A stretch of 64,000 nt of DNA. It comes from Microbulbifer harenosus. Its GTDB lineage: Bacteria > Pseudomonadota > Gammaproteobacteria > Pseudomonadales > Cellvibrionaceae. Position numbers and translations under genes: made by a program. Shown here piece by piece: positions 39,112 to 47,665 of this stretch (the first letter of the stretch is position 1; every line of letters starts with the position of its first letter). The stretch spans positions 186,001 through 250,000 of the forward strand of contig NZ_VANI01000009.1 in the NCBI RefSeq assembly GCF_005771435.1. The letters run 5' to 3'. The notes under the pieces are model-generated. The model did not search any database, had not been told where the DNA came from, and saw only the letters and a list, made by a program, of their open reading frames with translations.

Positions 39112-42100
39112 ATGGCGATGGTCGAAACTGATCAGGAATTGGGCTTTGACCGGGAGTACTCCCTGACGGCGGCGTTTACCCGGGAATCCGGACGCGTGTT
39201 TCTCACAGGTATCGATGCTCTGGTACGCCTGCCGTTGATGCAAAAGCAGTTGGATGAACAGGCGGGCTTGAACACGGCCGGTTTCATTTCCGGTTATCGC
39301 GGCTCACCTCTCGGTGGATACGATCAGGCACTGTGGCGCCACAAGAAGCTGCTCGCCGAGCGGGATATCCACTTTGAGCCTGGTATCAATGAGGATCTTG
39401 GTGCGACCAACATCTGGGGAACCCAGTTGTTGGATCACTACCGCCAACAGGCCACCCGCGACGGGGTGTTTTCTATCTGGTATGGCAAGGGGCACGGCGT
39501 GGATCGCAGCGCCGACGTTTTCCGCCAGGCCAACATCCAGGGGACCTCGAAGCTCGGTGGTGTGCTGGCGCTCTGTGGCGACGACCACACCGCGGAGTCC
39601 TCCATGTTTTCCCACAACACCGACCAGATTTTCGAGTCGGTGATGATGCCGCTGCTGTTTCCCGCCACCATCGACGAATACCTTACTCTGGGCCTTGCGG
39701 GTATCGCGCTTTCCCGTTTCTCCGGCCTTTGGGTTGGTTTCAAGACCATCACCGAAACCGTGGAATCCGGAGCTTCCATTGTGGTGCCGGGATTGCCTCG
39801 GTTTGTACTGCCGGATTCGTTCCCGGTTCCGGCCCACGGTCTCAATTACGATCTACACCTCAACTGGCCCGCCGAGCGCCTCGAGTACGAGCGACGCATG
39901 TTGGAAGAGCGTCTGCCTGCAGCGCGCGCTTTTGCCTATGCGAATAAGCTCGATCGGACCATCATCGAAGCGCCGGTAAAACGTTTTGGCATCGTCACTG
40001 TTGGCAAGGCCCATGGCGACCTGCTGGAAGCGCTCAAGTTGCTGCAGCTAACGGAGCAGCATCTATTGGACGCGGGTATTTCCATCCACAAGGTCGCCAT
40101 GAGCTGGCCGCTGGAGCCCCGCGGTATGTCGGAATTCGCCCGCGGCATGGAGCGGATTCTGGTAGTGGAAGAAAAGCGTCCGCTGGTGGAAGACCAGATG
40201 AAAAACCTCTTCTACGGCTGGCCGGATCAGCAGCGCCCGAGAGTGGTGGGCAAAAAAGACCTCGACGGCAATGACCTGCTGCCGGCCGTCTGGGGTTTTG
40301 GTCCAGACCAAGTGGCGAAGGCCATTGCGCGCTGGCTGGCGGATACCGAACTCGCGACGCGCCTGTCGCCATTGGCAGAAAAACTCGGAAAAGATGTGGT
40401 GCAGAAAGCCAGCGGGTTGCTCGCCCGTGAACCGATTTTCTGCGCCGGCTGTCCCCACAACAGTTCGACCAAATTACCGGAAGGCAGCACCGGCAGTGCC
40501 GGTATCGGCTGCCACATCATGGCGCTTGGCAAGGGATTGCGCACGGATACCTATTCCCATATGGGAGGCGAGGGCGCGCACTGGGTGGGCTTGCATCGCT
40601 TTTCCAGTGACAAGCATATTTTCCAGAATATGGGCGATGGTACCTACAACCACTCCGGCTTGCTGGCGATCCGCCAGGCGGTGGCGAGCAGGATCAACAT
40701 CACCTACAAGATCCTGTTGAACGACGCGGTGGCCATGACCGGTGGCCAGCCTGCCGATGGTGAAGTCACCGTACCCACACTCTCCCGGCAGCTGCTGGCG
40801 GAAGGAGTGGGGCAGGTGTGTCTGGTCAGTGAAAACCCCGATCACTGGCGGCAGCATCGCGATCTGTTGCCGGCGGACCTGCAGATATTCCATCGCGACG
40901 AACTGGATCAGGTGCAGCGCCGGTTGCGCGATACGGCCGGGGTCACCGCGATCATTTACGAGCAGGTGTGCGCGGCGGAAAAGCGCCGCCGCCGCAAAAA
41001 GGGGCAGATGCAGGACCCGGCAAAACGCCTGCTGATTAACCATCGCGTTTGCGAGGGGTGCGGCGATTGCAGCGTGCAGTCGAGCTGTATTGCCGTGGAA
41101 CCGCTTGAAACCGGGTTTGGCCGCAAGCGCCAGGTGAACCAGTCGAGTTGTAACAAGGATATGCGCTGTGCCGACGGCTTCTGCCCGAGTTTTGTCAGTG
41201 TGGAAGGCGGCGAACTGAAAAAACCGGCACTGGATACGCTGGCTGAGGCCATTGACCGTGCCACAGAAAATCTGCGGGATGCCCCGGCGCCAGAACTCGA
41301 GCAGCCACTGAGCATTTTGGTTGCCGGTATCGGTGGTAGCGGTGTACTTACCGTGGCCGCGCTGCTGGGCATGGCTGCGCACCTGGAACAGAAGGGCAGT
41401 ACCACTCTGTATTTCACCGGGCTGTCGCAGAAAAATGGCGCGGTCGTGGCGCATGTGAAAGTGGGGAACACGCCGGAAGACATCACCACCGCGCGCATTC
41501 GCGATGGTGCCGCCGACCTGCTGCTCGCTTTCGATATGGTGACCGCGGCGGCGCAGCGCCACAAGTTTGCCAGTGGCAGCATGAAAGCACTGGTTAATAC
41601 CGCCGAAGTTCCGGTGGCTGCATTTGTGCGTAACAATGAGCTGGCGTTTCCTGCGGACGCCACCGCGGACAGTATCCGCTCTGTGGCTGGAGAATATTTC
41701 GGCTTTGATGCAAACCACTACGCCGAGGCGCTGTTCGGAGATTCGGTTGCGGCAAACCTTATGATGCTCGGTTACGCCTGCCAGCGCGGGTTGCTTCCTG
41801 TTTCACAGAATGCCGTGGAGCGCGCGGTTACCCTGAATGGCGTTGCCGTAGAAAATAACCTTCGCGCGTTCCGCGCCGGTCGCCTGCTTGCGGTCGATGC
41901 CGCTGCGCTTGATCAACTGGTGAATCCGGCTCAGGCCGTACACATTGCTGAGCCGCTGGAAACTACTGAACAACTGGTGACACGACTGGCCAATGAGCTT
42001 ATTGAATACCAGGGCGCCGGCTACGCGCGACAATTTACCACGGCGATCACTGCGCTTGAGCGGGCGGAAAATCGTCTTCAGGAAAGTACCGGGAGCCTCA

Positions 42101-42636
42101 CCCGTATCGCCGCGCGAAGCCTGTTCAAAGCCATGGCCTATAAAGACGAGTACGAGGTGGCGCGTCTGTACAGCGGAGCGTCGTTCAGGCAACAGTTGCG
42201 TGAAACATTCGCCGGTGACTACAAAATCCGTTTCCTGATGGCGCCGCCACTGATTGCCCGACCGGACGCCAGCGGCAAAATCCGTAAAATTACACTCGGC
42301 CCATGGCTGGCAAAAGTGTTACCGATACTGGCCAAAGGCAAAGTATTGCGCGGCGGTATCTTTGATGTGTTCGGCTATACCGCGGAGCGTCGCGAGGAGC
42401 GCCGCTGGGCCCGGGAAGTGCGCGACGTGGTGACCGCGGTGGCTGGGAATCTGAGCATTGCCAATGCTGAGCTGGCGGCTGAACTGCTGGCACTGCCGCA
42501 GCAGGTGCGTGGTTACGGCCATGTGCGGGCAGAAAAAATGGCGGCGATTCGCGAGCGCTGGGAGTTGCTCAAGGAGCGCTTTAAGAAAGGCGGTAGTCCC
42601 AATGTGGGAAGTGGTGTGATTGCCGGCGCGCGCTAG
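39112..42636 (+). CDS. Indolepyruvate (2-oxoacid) ferredoxin oxidoreductase, fused subunits, 1174 aa
   Basis: Oxidatively decarboxylates aryl (or branched-chain) 2-oxoacids to acyl-CoA, reducing ferredoxin; TPP and Fe-S dependent. In order: pyrimidine-binding TPP domain (SGYRGSPLGGYD near residue 60), CPHNSST iron-sulphur cysteine near 447, TPP-binding GGEGAHWVGLHRF and MGDGTYNHSGLLA near 485-520, a CEGCGDCSVQSSC cluster near 660, and a C-terminal gamma-type domain (GIGGSGVLTVAALLG near 747). The ATG at 39112 lies after AGAAGG. The single-chain form of ~1170 aa is typical of proteobacteria. Together with the aromatic aminotransferase it could form an aromatic amino-acid oxidation route. Confidence 0.93.
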   Translation: MAMVETDQELGFDREYSLTAAFTRESGRVFLTGIDALVRLPLMQKQLDEQAGLNTAGFISGYRGSPLGGYDQALWRHKKLLAERDIHFEPGINEDLGATNIWGTQLLDHYRQQATRDGVFSIWYGKGHGVDRSADVFRQANIQGTSKLGGVLALCGDDHTAESSMFSHNTDQIFESVMMPLLFPATIDEYLTLGLAGIALSRFSGLWVGFKTITETVESGASIVVPGLPRFVLPDSFPVPAHGLNYDLHLNWPAERLEYERRMLEERLPAARAFAYANKLDRTIIEAPVKRFGIVTVGKAHGDLLEALKLLQLTEQHLLDAGISIHKVAMSWPLEPRGMSEFARGMERILVVEEKRPLVEDQMKNLFYGWPDQQRPRVVGKKDLDGNDLLPAVWGFGPDQVAKAIARWLADTELATRLSPLAEKLGKDVVQKASGLLAREPIFCAGCPHNSSTKLPEGSTGSAGIGCHIMALGKGLRTDTYSHMGGEGAHWVGLHRFSSDKHIFQNMGDGTYNHSGLLAIRQAVASRINITYKILLNDAVAMTGGQPADGEVTVPTLSRQLLAEGVGQVCLVSENPDHWRQHRDLLPADLQIFHRDELDQVQRRLRDTAGVTAIIYEQVCAAEKRRRRKKGQMQDPAKRLLINHRVCEGCGDCSVQSSCIAVEPLETGFGRKRQVNQSSCNKDMRCADGFCPSFVSVEGGELKKPALDTLAEAIDRATENLRDAPAPELEQPLSILVAGIGGSGVLTVAALLGMAAHLEQKGSTTLYFTGLSQKNGAVVAHVKVGNTPEDITTARIRDGAADLLLAFDMVTAAAQRHKFASGSMKALVNTAEVPVAAFVRNNELAFPADATADSIRSVAGEYFGFDANHYAEALFGDSVAANLMMLGYACQRGLLPVSQNAVERAVTLNGVAVENNLRAFRAGRLLAVDAAALDQLVNPAQAVHIAEPLETTEQLVTRLANELIEYQGAGYARQFTTAITALERAENRLQESTGSLTRIAARSLFKAMAYKDEYEVARLYSGASFRQQLRETFAGDYKIRFLMAPPLIARPDASGKIRKITLGPWLAKVLPILAKGKVLRGGIFDVFGYTAERREERRWAREVRDVVTAVAGNLSIANAELAAELLALPQQVRGYGHVRAEKMAAIRERWELLKERFKKGGSPNVGSGVIAGAR

Positions 42637-42654
42637 GTTATCAATAAATGCAAT

Positions 42655-42741
42655 GCCCGGATTACTGCGTAATGCTGTTCACCCGGTAGCGGCACCGCCA
42701 CAGAGCTGCTTAAGTGAACAGTATTACGGATAACTCCGGGC
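42655..42741. repeat. 87-bp imperfect inverted repeat, MITE-like
   Basis: Left end GCCCGGA-TTA, then CGTAATGCTGTTCAC (42668-42682); right end reads inward as GCCCGGAGTTA, then CGTAATACTGTTCAC (complement of 42714-42728). The two ~28-base ends match except for a few positions, leaving a ~31-base centre. It lies between convergent genes and carries no T run, so a miniature transposable element or REP-like unit is more likely than a plain terminator. No flanking target duplication is evident. Confidence 0.5.
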
Positions 42742-42777
42742 TTTCCGGGCCTCTGGATAACGGCCGCGAGGTAGACG

Positions 42778-43470
42778 TTATTGCGGCTTTATGGACAGAA
42801 AAGGGTTCACAAGCTTGCCCAGGAATCCAGTGAGCGCCACCGGCGCCTCCACTACGGAAAGGCAGAGACACTCCTGATCCAGGGTGGCGGTAGGGCGGTG
42901 GACCTCACCGGGTTCCCGCACCAGAAAATCGCCCCGTGAATAGACTCCGTCCGCATCGGAAAAACTTCCGTATAGCACCATGGTGATCTCCTTGCCGCGG
43001 TGATCGTGCTCGGCCACTTTATTACCGGGCGCAATGCGATGGAATGCCACTTCGTGACGGGATTGGCCGGTCTTCAACCGCGCCTCCCGCAGTCCCTTGG
43101 ACAGTCGGCGCCACTTCAGCACGGGATTGCGCTGCATCAGTTTTTTCACCACTGGAGGCAAACTGGAGAAGACCGGTTCCCGTGAAGGGGATGGATTCTT
43201 AGCGTCCTCCACCACGCGATCCACCACGTTTTCATTTGTATCGATCCTGCCCATCAGCCGTGAAAAAGCACTCTCGGTATCATCGGTGTGATTTGCGGGC
43301 GGTACCGCGGACTCCAGCAATGCGCCGCCAATGCTGTTTAGCAACTTCAACTGTGCCGCGCACTTGGGGCAAAGCTGCAGGTGCGCGGACACCACCAGGC
43401 TGTGTGCCCAGTTAAGGCTGCCACTGGCGTATTCCAGCAGCATGTTGTTGTCGGGATGGTGTTGAATCAT
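42778..43470 (-). CDS. chrR: ChrR-type zinc anti-sigma factor with cupin domain, 230 aa
   Basis: Binds and inhibits the RpoE/ECF11 sigma factor until singlet oxygen or related stress. The zinc-anti-sigma ligands His5, His30, Cys34 and Cys37 (HLQLCPKC) correspond to His6, His31, Cys35 and Cys38 of Rhodobacter ChrR. A cupin domain follows (HEVAFHRIAPGNKVAEHDHRG near residue 145, GDFLVREPGEVHRPTA near 190). It starts 6 bases after the sigma gene, in the same operon. Confidence 0.92.
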   Translation of the reverse strand: MIQHHPDNNMLLEYASGSLNWAHSLVVSAHLQLCPKCAAQLKLLNSIGGALLESAVPPANHTDDTESAFSRLMGRIDTNENVVDRVVEDAKNPSPSREPVFSSLPPVVKKLMQRNPVLKWRRLSKGLREARLKTGQSRHEVAFHRIAPGNKVAEHDHRGKEITMVLYGSFSDADGVYSRGDFLVREPGEVHRPTATLDQECLCLSVVEAPVALTGFLGKLVNPFLSIKPQ

Positions 43471-43476
43471 GGTTAC

Positions 43477-44097
43477 CTACCTGACAAGTGTGCTCTGCAG
43501 TTTCTTTAATGCCAGGCGCACTCGGGATTTGACGGTCCCCAATGGCAGCCCCAGCTCCGCAGAGATCTCACTGTGAGATTTTCCCTCCATATAGGCTTTT
43601 TCAATGACGTGACTCTGTTCCGGAGGCAGACTGCTGAGACCCGCTTCTACGGTAATCTGAACTCGGGATTGCTGTAGATAGACCAAAGGCTGGTTGTCAA
43701 AGCGTTCATCCCAGATGTCATCCACTTCCAGGCTGTCATCGGTATCCGGTTGGCGACTGTTGCGGCGCAACGCATCAATTCGGCAATTGCGCATAATGGT
43801 GAATACCCAGGTGCTGGCTGAGGAGACGGTCGGATCGAAACTTGGCGCCTTGCGCCATACCCGGAACATCACCTCCTGAACCAGTTCATCGGCGGCTTCC
43901 GGCGCCGAACTCTGCCCACCGCGACTGAACTGGAACCCCTTGATCAGCGGCGCAAAGTGGTTGAAGAGCTTCTCAAATGCCACGCGATCCCGCGATACCC
44001 CAACTTTTACCAGCAGGGTACTCCACTCGTCGTCTCGTGTTTGCGGGGAAGACTGCATTGCCTTCAGGCCACCTTTTCCTGATTCCATTGCCGCCAT
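43477..44097 (-). CDS. ECF11 (RpoE, ChrR-partner) sigma factor, 206 aa
   Basis: Region 2 (FNHFAPLIKGFQFSRGG, then ADELVQEVMFRVWRKAPSF) and region 4 (LPPEQSHVIEKAYMEGKS, ISAELGLPLGTVKSRVRLAL) are typical of the ECF11 group partnered with ChrR. The first ATG at 44097 is used; ATG codons 4 and 15 are alternatives. A promoter of the matching ECF11 type lies upstream at 44149-44176, implying positive autoregulation. Confidence 0.9.
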   Translation of the reverse strand: MAAMESGKGGLKAMQSSPQTRDDEWSTLLVKVGVSRDRVAFEKLFNHFAPLIKGFQFSRGGQSSAPEAADELVQEVMFRVWRKAPSFDPTVSSASTWVFTIMRNCRIDALRRNSRQPDTDDSLEVDDIWDERFDNQPLVYLQQSRVQITVEAGLSSLPPEQSHVIEKAYMEGKSHSEISAELGLPLGTVKSRVRLALKKLQSTLVR

Positions 44098-44148
44098 GGT
44101 AATACGATTCGCTCTCTTTGTTCGCCCGGTATCACAGTCGCGCCTTAC

Positions 44149-44176
44149 TTTACGCAGCGTGAACGCATTCGGATCA
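44149..44176 (-). promoter_or_regulatory. ECF11-type promoter of the sigma/chrR operon
   Basis: On the minus strand TGATCC (44171-44176), 16 bases, then CGTAAA (44149-44154). This fits the RpoE-ChrR consensus (TGATCC-N16/18-CGTA) known from Rhodobacter and related systems. Confidence 0.7.
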
Positions 44177-44235
44177 CTTGTGCATCTCTCCTCTGCCCTC
44201 CCTGCTCAGTGCATGAGTGTGAACTGGTGGTCATG

Positions 44236-44263
44236 TAATCCAATACCCGGCTGACAGCGTATG
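44236..44263 (+). promoter_or_regulatory. ECF11-type promoter of the lipid-modification operon
   Basis: TAATCC (44236-44241), 16 bases, CGTATG (44258-44263): one mismatch from TGATCC and identical spacing to the divergent sigma promoter. Transcription would start about 30 bases before the first ATG at 44301. Confidence 0.65.
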
Positions 44264-44300
44264 CAGCCAAAGTACTGGGTTTAATGAGGAGGGGCCTTGA

Positions 44301-44789
44301 ATGGCGCCGCTATTAGAGAAACTCGAAGATCTTTACGGGGATTTTCTCGCCATGGATCCCCGACAATTGCGCGATGTTTATGCGGAGAGTGTCATCTTTC
44401 GCGACCCGATCCATACGCTGCGTGGCCTCCCGGCAGTTGAGGATTACTTCGCCGGTATGGCCGCCAATCTGAGTGAATGCCGCTTTGTGTTTGATCAGAC
44501 GCTGGCAAGCGCTGACAGAGCCTCGCTGTGGTGGACCATGCACTACCGCCATCCGAAGCTGGCCGGCGGCAAGTTGCTGTCGTTGCGCGGTGCCTCACTA
44601 CTCACCATAGATCCGACTGCGGAACGGGTGCTCGAACATGAGGACATCTACGATCTCGGAGCGATGGTCTACGAACAGATTCCGGTACTCGGCGCGGTCG
44701 TGAATCTGGTCAAGGGCCGGCTGGCGAGCGGAAGCCGGCGTGCGCCGATGTCCGCCGCGACGCCCTCCCGTGGGGAGGAAATGAGATGA
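44301..44789 (+). CDS. SnoaL/NTF2-like domain protein, 162 aa
   Basis: First gene of a five-gene ECF11-controlled unit. The cone-shaped NTF2-like fold is suggested by LEDLYGDFLAMDPRQLRDVY, VIFRDPIHTLRG and the following strands; residues after ~130 form a flexible basic tail. GAGGAGG precedes the ATG. Catalytic role unknown; these small proteins recur in ChrR-regulated lipid operons. The stop overlaps the SDR gene start (ATGA). Confidence 0.82.
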   Translation: MAPLLEKLEDLYGDFLAMDPRQLRDVYAESVIFRDPIHTLRGLPAVEDYFAGMAANLSECRFVFDQTLASADRASLWWTMHYRHPKLAGGKLLSLRGASLLTIDPTAERVLEHEDIYDLGAMVYEQIPVLGAVVNLVKGRLASGSRRAPMSAATPSRGEEMR

Positions 44790-45598
44790 GCTGGCAGAAT
44801 GTAACGTCAACGCAGAAAGAGCGGGCACAAACTTGCAAAAAGATGGTTTGGATAACCGGTGCCAGCTCGGGAATTGGTGCGGCGTTGGTGCGCAGGCTGG
44901 CTGCCGATGGGCACTTTGTAATTATCAGCGGTCGCAACCGGGACGCGTTGCTCAAAATTCAGCAGCCGTCGCCGAAATTGGTCAAGGTGCTCACCTGTGA
45001 TGTTAGTGACGACGTCTCCATGGCGCAGGCCGGGCGGGAACTCGCGGAGATCACCGACCAGCTCGATCTGGTGATCGCCTGTGCGGGGATCTGCGAGTAC
45101 GAAGACAACCTCGAGCTGGACGTACACATGTATCGGCGGGTATTTGATGTCAATTTTTTCGGGGTTGTGAGCACCCTGCACCAGTCGCTTCCCCTGCTCG
45201 CAAACAGCCGGGCACCGGTCTTTGCCGCCGTTGGCAGCCTCTCTTCCGTCGTGGGTTTTCCCCGGGCCGAGGCTTACGGGGCCTCCAAGGCCGCGCTCAG
45301 TTATTTCATGGAATCGGTGCGAGCGGATACGTGCCGCGTGCGGCTGCGCACGGTACTTGTCCGTCCGGGATTCATCGACACACCGCTGACGAAAAGCAAT
45401 GACTTTGCAATGCCGTTATTGATGAGTCCCGAGCAGGCGGCGGATCGTATCCTGCGTGGGCTTTCAGGGAGTGGTTCCACCATCGATTTTCCCCGTCGCC
45501 TTAGCTGGCCACTGCGGATACTCGGGGTCTTGAAGCCTGTGTGGCACAGACTGTGTGCGCCACGTATCACCAGAATCAGAAAGTTGAGGAGCGCCTGA
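44786..45598 (+). CDS. Short-chain dehydrogenase/reductase, 270 aa
   Basis: Classical SDR: cofactor motif TGASSGIG (about residues 27-34), NAG-equivalent CAGICEYE (about 97), catalytic Ser in GSLSSVVGF and the YxxxK in AYGASKAALSYF (about 162). C-terminal region is basic. Cotranscribed through 4-base overlaps with its neighbours. Probably acts on a lipid intermediate in the same pathway; substrate not known. Confidence 0.9.
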   Translation: MSWQNVTSTQKERAQTCKKMVWITGASSGIGAALVRRLAADGHFVIISGRNRDALLKIQQPSPKLVKVLTCDVSDDVSMAQAGRELAEITDQLDLVIACAGICEYEDNLELDVHMYRRVFDVNFFGVVSTLHQSLPLLANSRAPVFAAVGSLSSVVGFPRAEAYGASKAALSYFMESVRADTCRVRLRTVLVRPGFIDTPLTKSNDFAMPLLMSPEQAADRILRGLSGSGSTIDFPRRLSWPLRILGVLKPVWHRLCAPRITRIRKLRSA

Positions 45599-46860
45599 TG
45601 CGTATCGCTATTGTCGGAAGCGGAATTTCCGGCCTTACTGCGGCCTATCTGCTGCAACAGAAGCACCAGATCACTCTGTTTGAAGCGGGGGACAGGCTGG
45701 GAGGACACACGGCCACCGTTGATGTCGAGCACGGCGGCGACAGGCTAGCGGTGGATACGGGCTTCATCGTATTCAACGACTGGACATACCCCAACTTCAT
45801 CAAGTTGATGGCGCAACTCGGGGTGGAGTCCCAGCCCACGGACATGGGCTTCAGTGTAGTGTCGCCACTGGAGCAGTTCGAGTATGCCGGCAACAGCGTC
45901 AATTCACTCTTTGCGCAGCGTCGCAATCTGCTTGATGGCGGCCACTGGCGTATGCTCAGGGATATCGTGCGCTTTAACCGCGACGCGGTCGCAGACTGGA
46001 AACAGGGTGTACTTGATGAGGAAATGACACTGGGCAGTTATCTGACCAGCAACCAGTATTCCAGCGAATTCGCCTATCGCTATCTGGTGCCGATGGGCTC
46101 CGCCATCTGGTCCGCGAGCATGGCGCGGATGTTGGACTTTTCCGTCCATTTTTTCATTCGTTTTTTCTACAACCACGGCCTGCTGAATCTGTTTAACCGA
46201 CCTCAATGGCGGGTGATCAAGGGCGGCTCCCGCAACTATATCGGCCCACTCACAGCGGGGTTTCGCGATCGAATACACCTCTCCACACCGGTAACAGGTG
46301 TCCGCCGCCTGGAGCAGGGGGTGGAATTGCGCTTCCAGGGTGCTCAGGGCGGTGATCAGTGTGAATCTTTTGACGAGGTGGTGCTGGCGTGTCATTCAGA
46401 CCAGGCCTTGAACATGTTACTGGACTCGAATGCCGCGGAGCGGGAAGTGCTGGGTCAGATACCGTACGAAAAAAATTCCGTGGTGTTGCATACCGACACC
46501 AGCCTGCTGCCCACACGCAGGGCCGCCTGGGCGAGCTGGAACTATCGTCTTCAAGGGGCGCATGACACGCTGCCGGTGCTCACCTACAACATGAACATCC
46601 TTCAGCGCCTGAAGAGCGAGCACACCTATTGCGTAACCCTCAACGCCGACAGCGCCATTGACCCGCAAAAGATTCTGCAGCGCTTCGAGTATGACCATCC
46701 GCAGTTTTCCGCCGAAGGCAACAGGGCGCAGCGCCGTTGGGGCGAAATCAACGGTGTAAGGCGAACCTGGTTTTGTGGGGCCTACTGGGCTAACGGCTTT
46801 CATGAAGACGGGGTGGTAAGTGCGATGCGCGTGGCACGCGGTCTGGGAGTCGAGTTCTAG
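45598..46860 (+). CDS. FAD-dependent amine-oxidase-like protein, 420 aa
   Basis: N-terminal dinucleotide motif IVGSGISGLTAAYLL (residues 4-18) followed by FEAGDRLGGHTAT define a flavin monoamine-oxidase/desaturase fold. The C-terminal FAD segment reads WFCGAYWANGFHEDGV. The ATG overlaps the SDR stop (TGATG). Homologues always lie between SDR and DUF1365/CFA-synthase genes in RpoE-ChrR regulons, where flavoproteins have been tied to modification of methylated fatty acids; a desaturase or oxidase role on membrane lipids is thus inferred. Confidence 0.88.
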   Translation: MRIAIVGSGISGLTAAYLLQQKHQITLFEAGDRLGGHTATVDVEHGGDRLAVDTGFIVFNDWTYPNFIKLMAQLGVESQPTDMGFSVVSPLEQFEYAGNSVNSLFAQRRNLLDGGHWRMLRDIVRFNRDAVADWKQGVLDEEMTLGSYLTSNQYSSEFAYRYLVPMGSAIWSASMARMLDFSVHFFIRFFYNHGLLNLFNRPQWRVIKGGSRNYIGPLTAGFRDRIHLSTPVTGVRRLEQGVELRFQGAQGGDQCESFDEVVLACHSDQALNMLLDSNAAEREVLGQIPYEKNSVVLHTDTSLLPTRRAAWASWNYRLQGAHDTLPVLTYNMNILQRLKSEHTYCVTLNADSAIDPQKILQRFEYDHPQFSAEGNRAQRRWGEINGVRRTWFCGAYWANGFHEDGVVSAMRVARGLGVEF

Positions 46861-47648
46861 TGCGCAGTGGTATTTACACTGGCTGGATCCAGCACAGACG
46901 CTTCGCTCCGCGGAACCACAGTTTTCGCTACCGCGGATTCATGGTGTATGCGTTTCTGGATGAGCTGCCGCTAATCCTCGCGCAGACAGCGCTCTGGTCT
47001 GAAAGTCGCTGGGCGCCGGCGCAATATCGACGGGAAGATTTTTTCGGTAATCCGGATGTACCACTGGATCAGGCGGTGCGGGATCGTGTGGAAGAGGAGG
47101 GTGGCTGTCGTCCCGAGGGACCCATTGCCTTTCTCGCCAACTGGCGTTACTTCGGCTACAACATGAATCCCATCAGTATTTACTACTGTTTTGATCGTAC
47201 GGGGAGCGCCGTGGAGGCGCTTCTGGTAGACGTCCACAATACCCCCTGGAATGAACGACACGGGTACGTGTTGGCATTGGGGGAGCGGAATCGCAACAGG
47301 GTCCAGAAAACCTGTTTTCAGAAAACTCTGCACGTCTCTCCGTTTATGCCTCTGGATCAGGTGTACCAGTGGCGAAGCACTACGCCCGGTGACCGCCTCA
47401 CTGTCAGTATCCGCTCGATCGAAGCCGGAAACTGCGTGTTCGATGCCTGCATGAGTCTTGCGCGCGAGGAAATAACCACTTCCGTATTGCGAAACAAGCT
47501 GATCCAGTTCCCGTTGTTTACCGTAAAAGTCATCAGTGCCATTTATTGGCAGGCGCTCAAGTTGTTTGTCAAACGCGTGCCGCTGTTTTCCCATCCGGGT
47601 AATACGCTGGGCGCGTCGGCTAGTCGCCCGCGCAAGAAGCATTCATAA
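46860..47648 (+). CDS. DUF1365 protein, 262 aa
   Basis: The GTG at 46860 overlaps the upstream TAG by one base. YTGWIQHRRFAPRNHSFRYR at the start, then NWRYFGYNMNPISIYYCFD and VHNTPWNERHGYVL are the DUF1365 landmarks, with several conserved histidines and cysteines that could bind metal. The C terminus ends in a hydrophobic then basic tail (VKVISAIYWQALKLFVKRVP). The family is nearly always found upstream of a cyclopropane-fatty-acid-synthase-like gene; function unknown. Confidence 0.9.
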   Translation: MRSGIYTGWIQHRRFAPRNHSFRYRGFMVYAFLDELPLILAQTALWSESRWAPAQYRREDFFGNPDVPLDQAVRDRVEEEGGCRPEGPIAFLANWRYFGYNMNPISIYYCFDRTGSAVEALLVDVHNTPWNERHGYVLALGERNRNRVQKTCFQKTLHVSPFMPLDQVYQWRSTTPGDRLTVSIRSIEAGNCVFDACMSLAREEITTSVLRNKLIQFPLFTVKVISAIYWQALKLFVKRVPLFSHPGNTLGASASRPRKKHS

Positions 47649-47665
47649 GACGGAGTCAACAGGAT

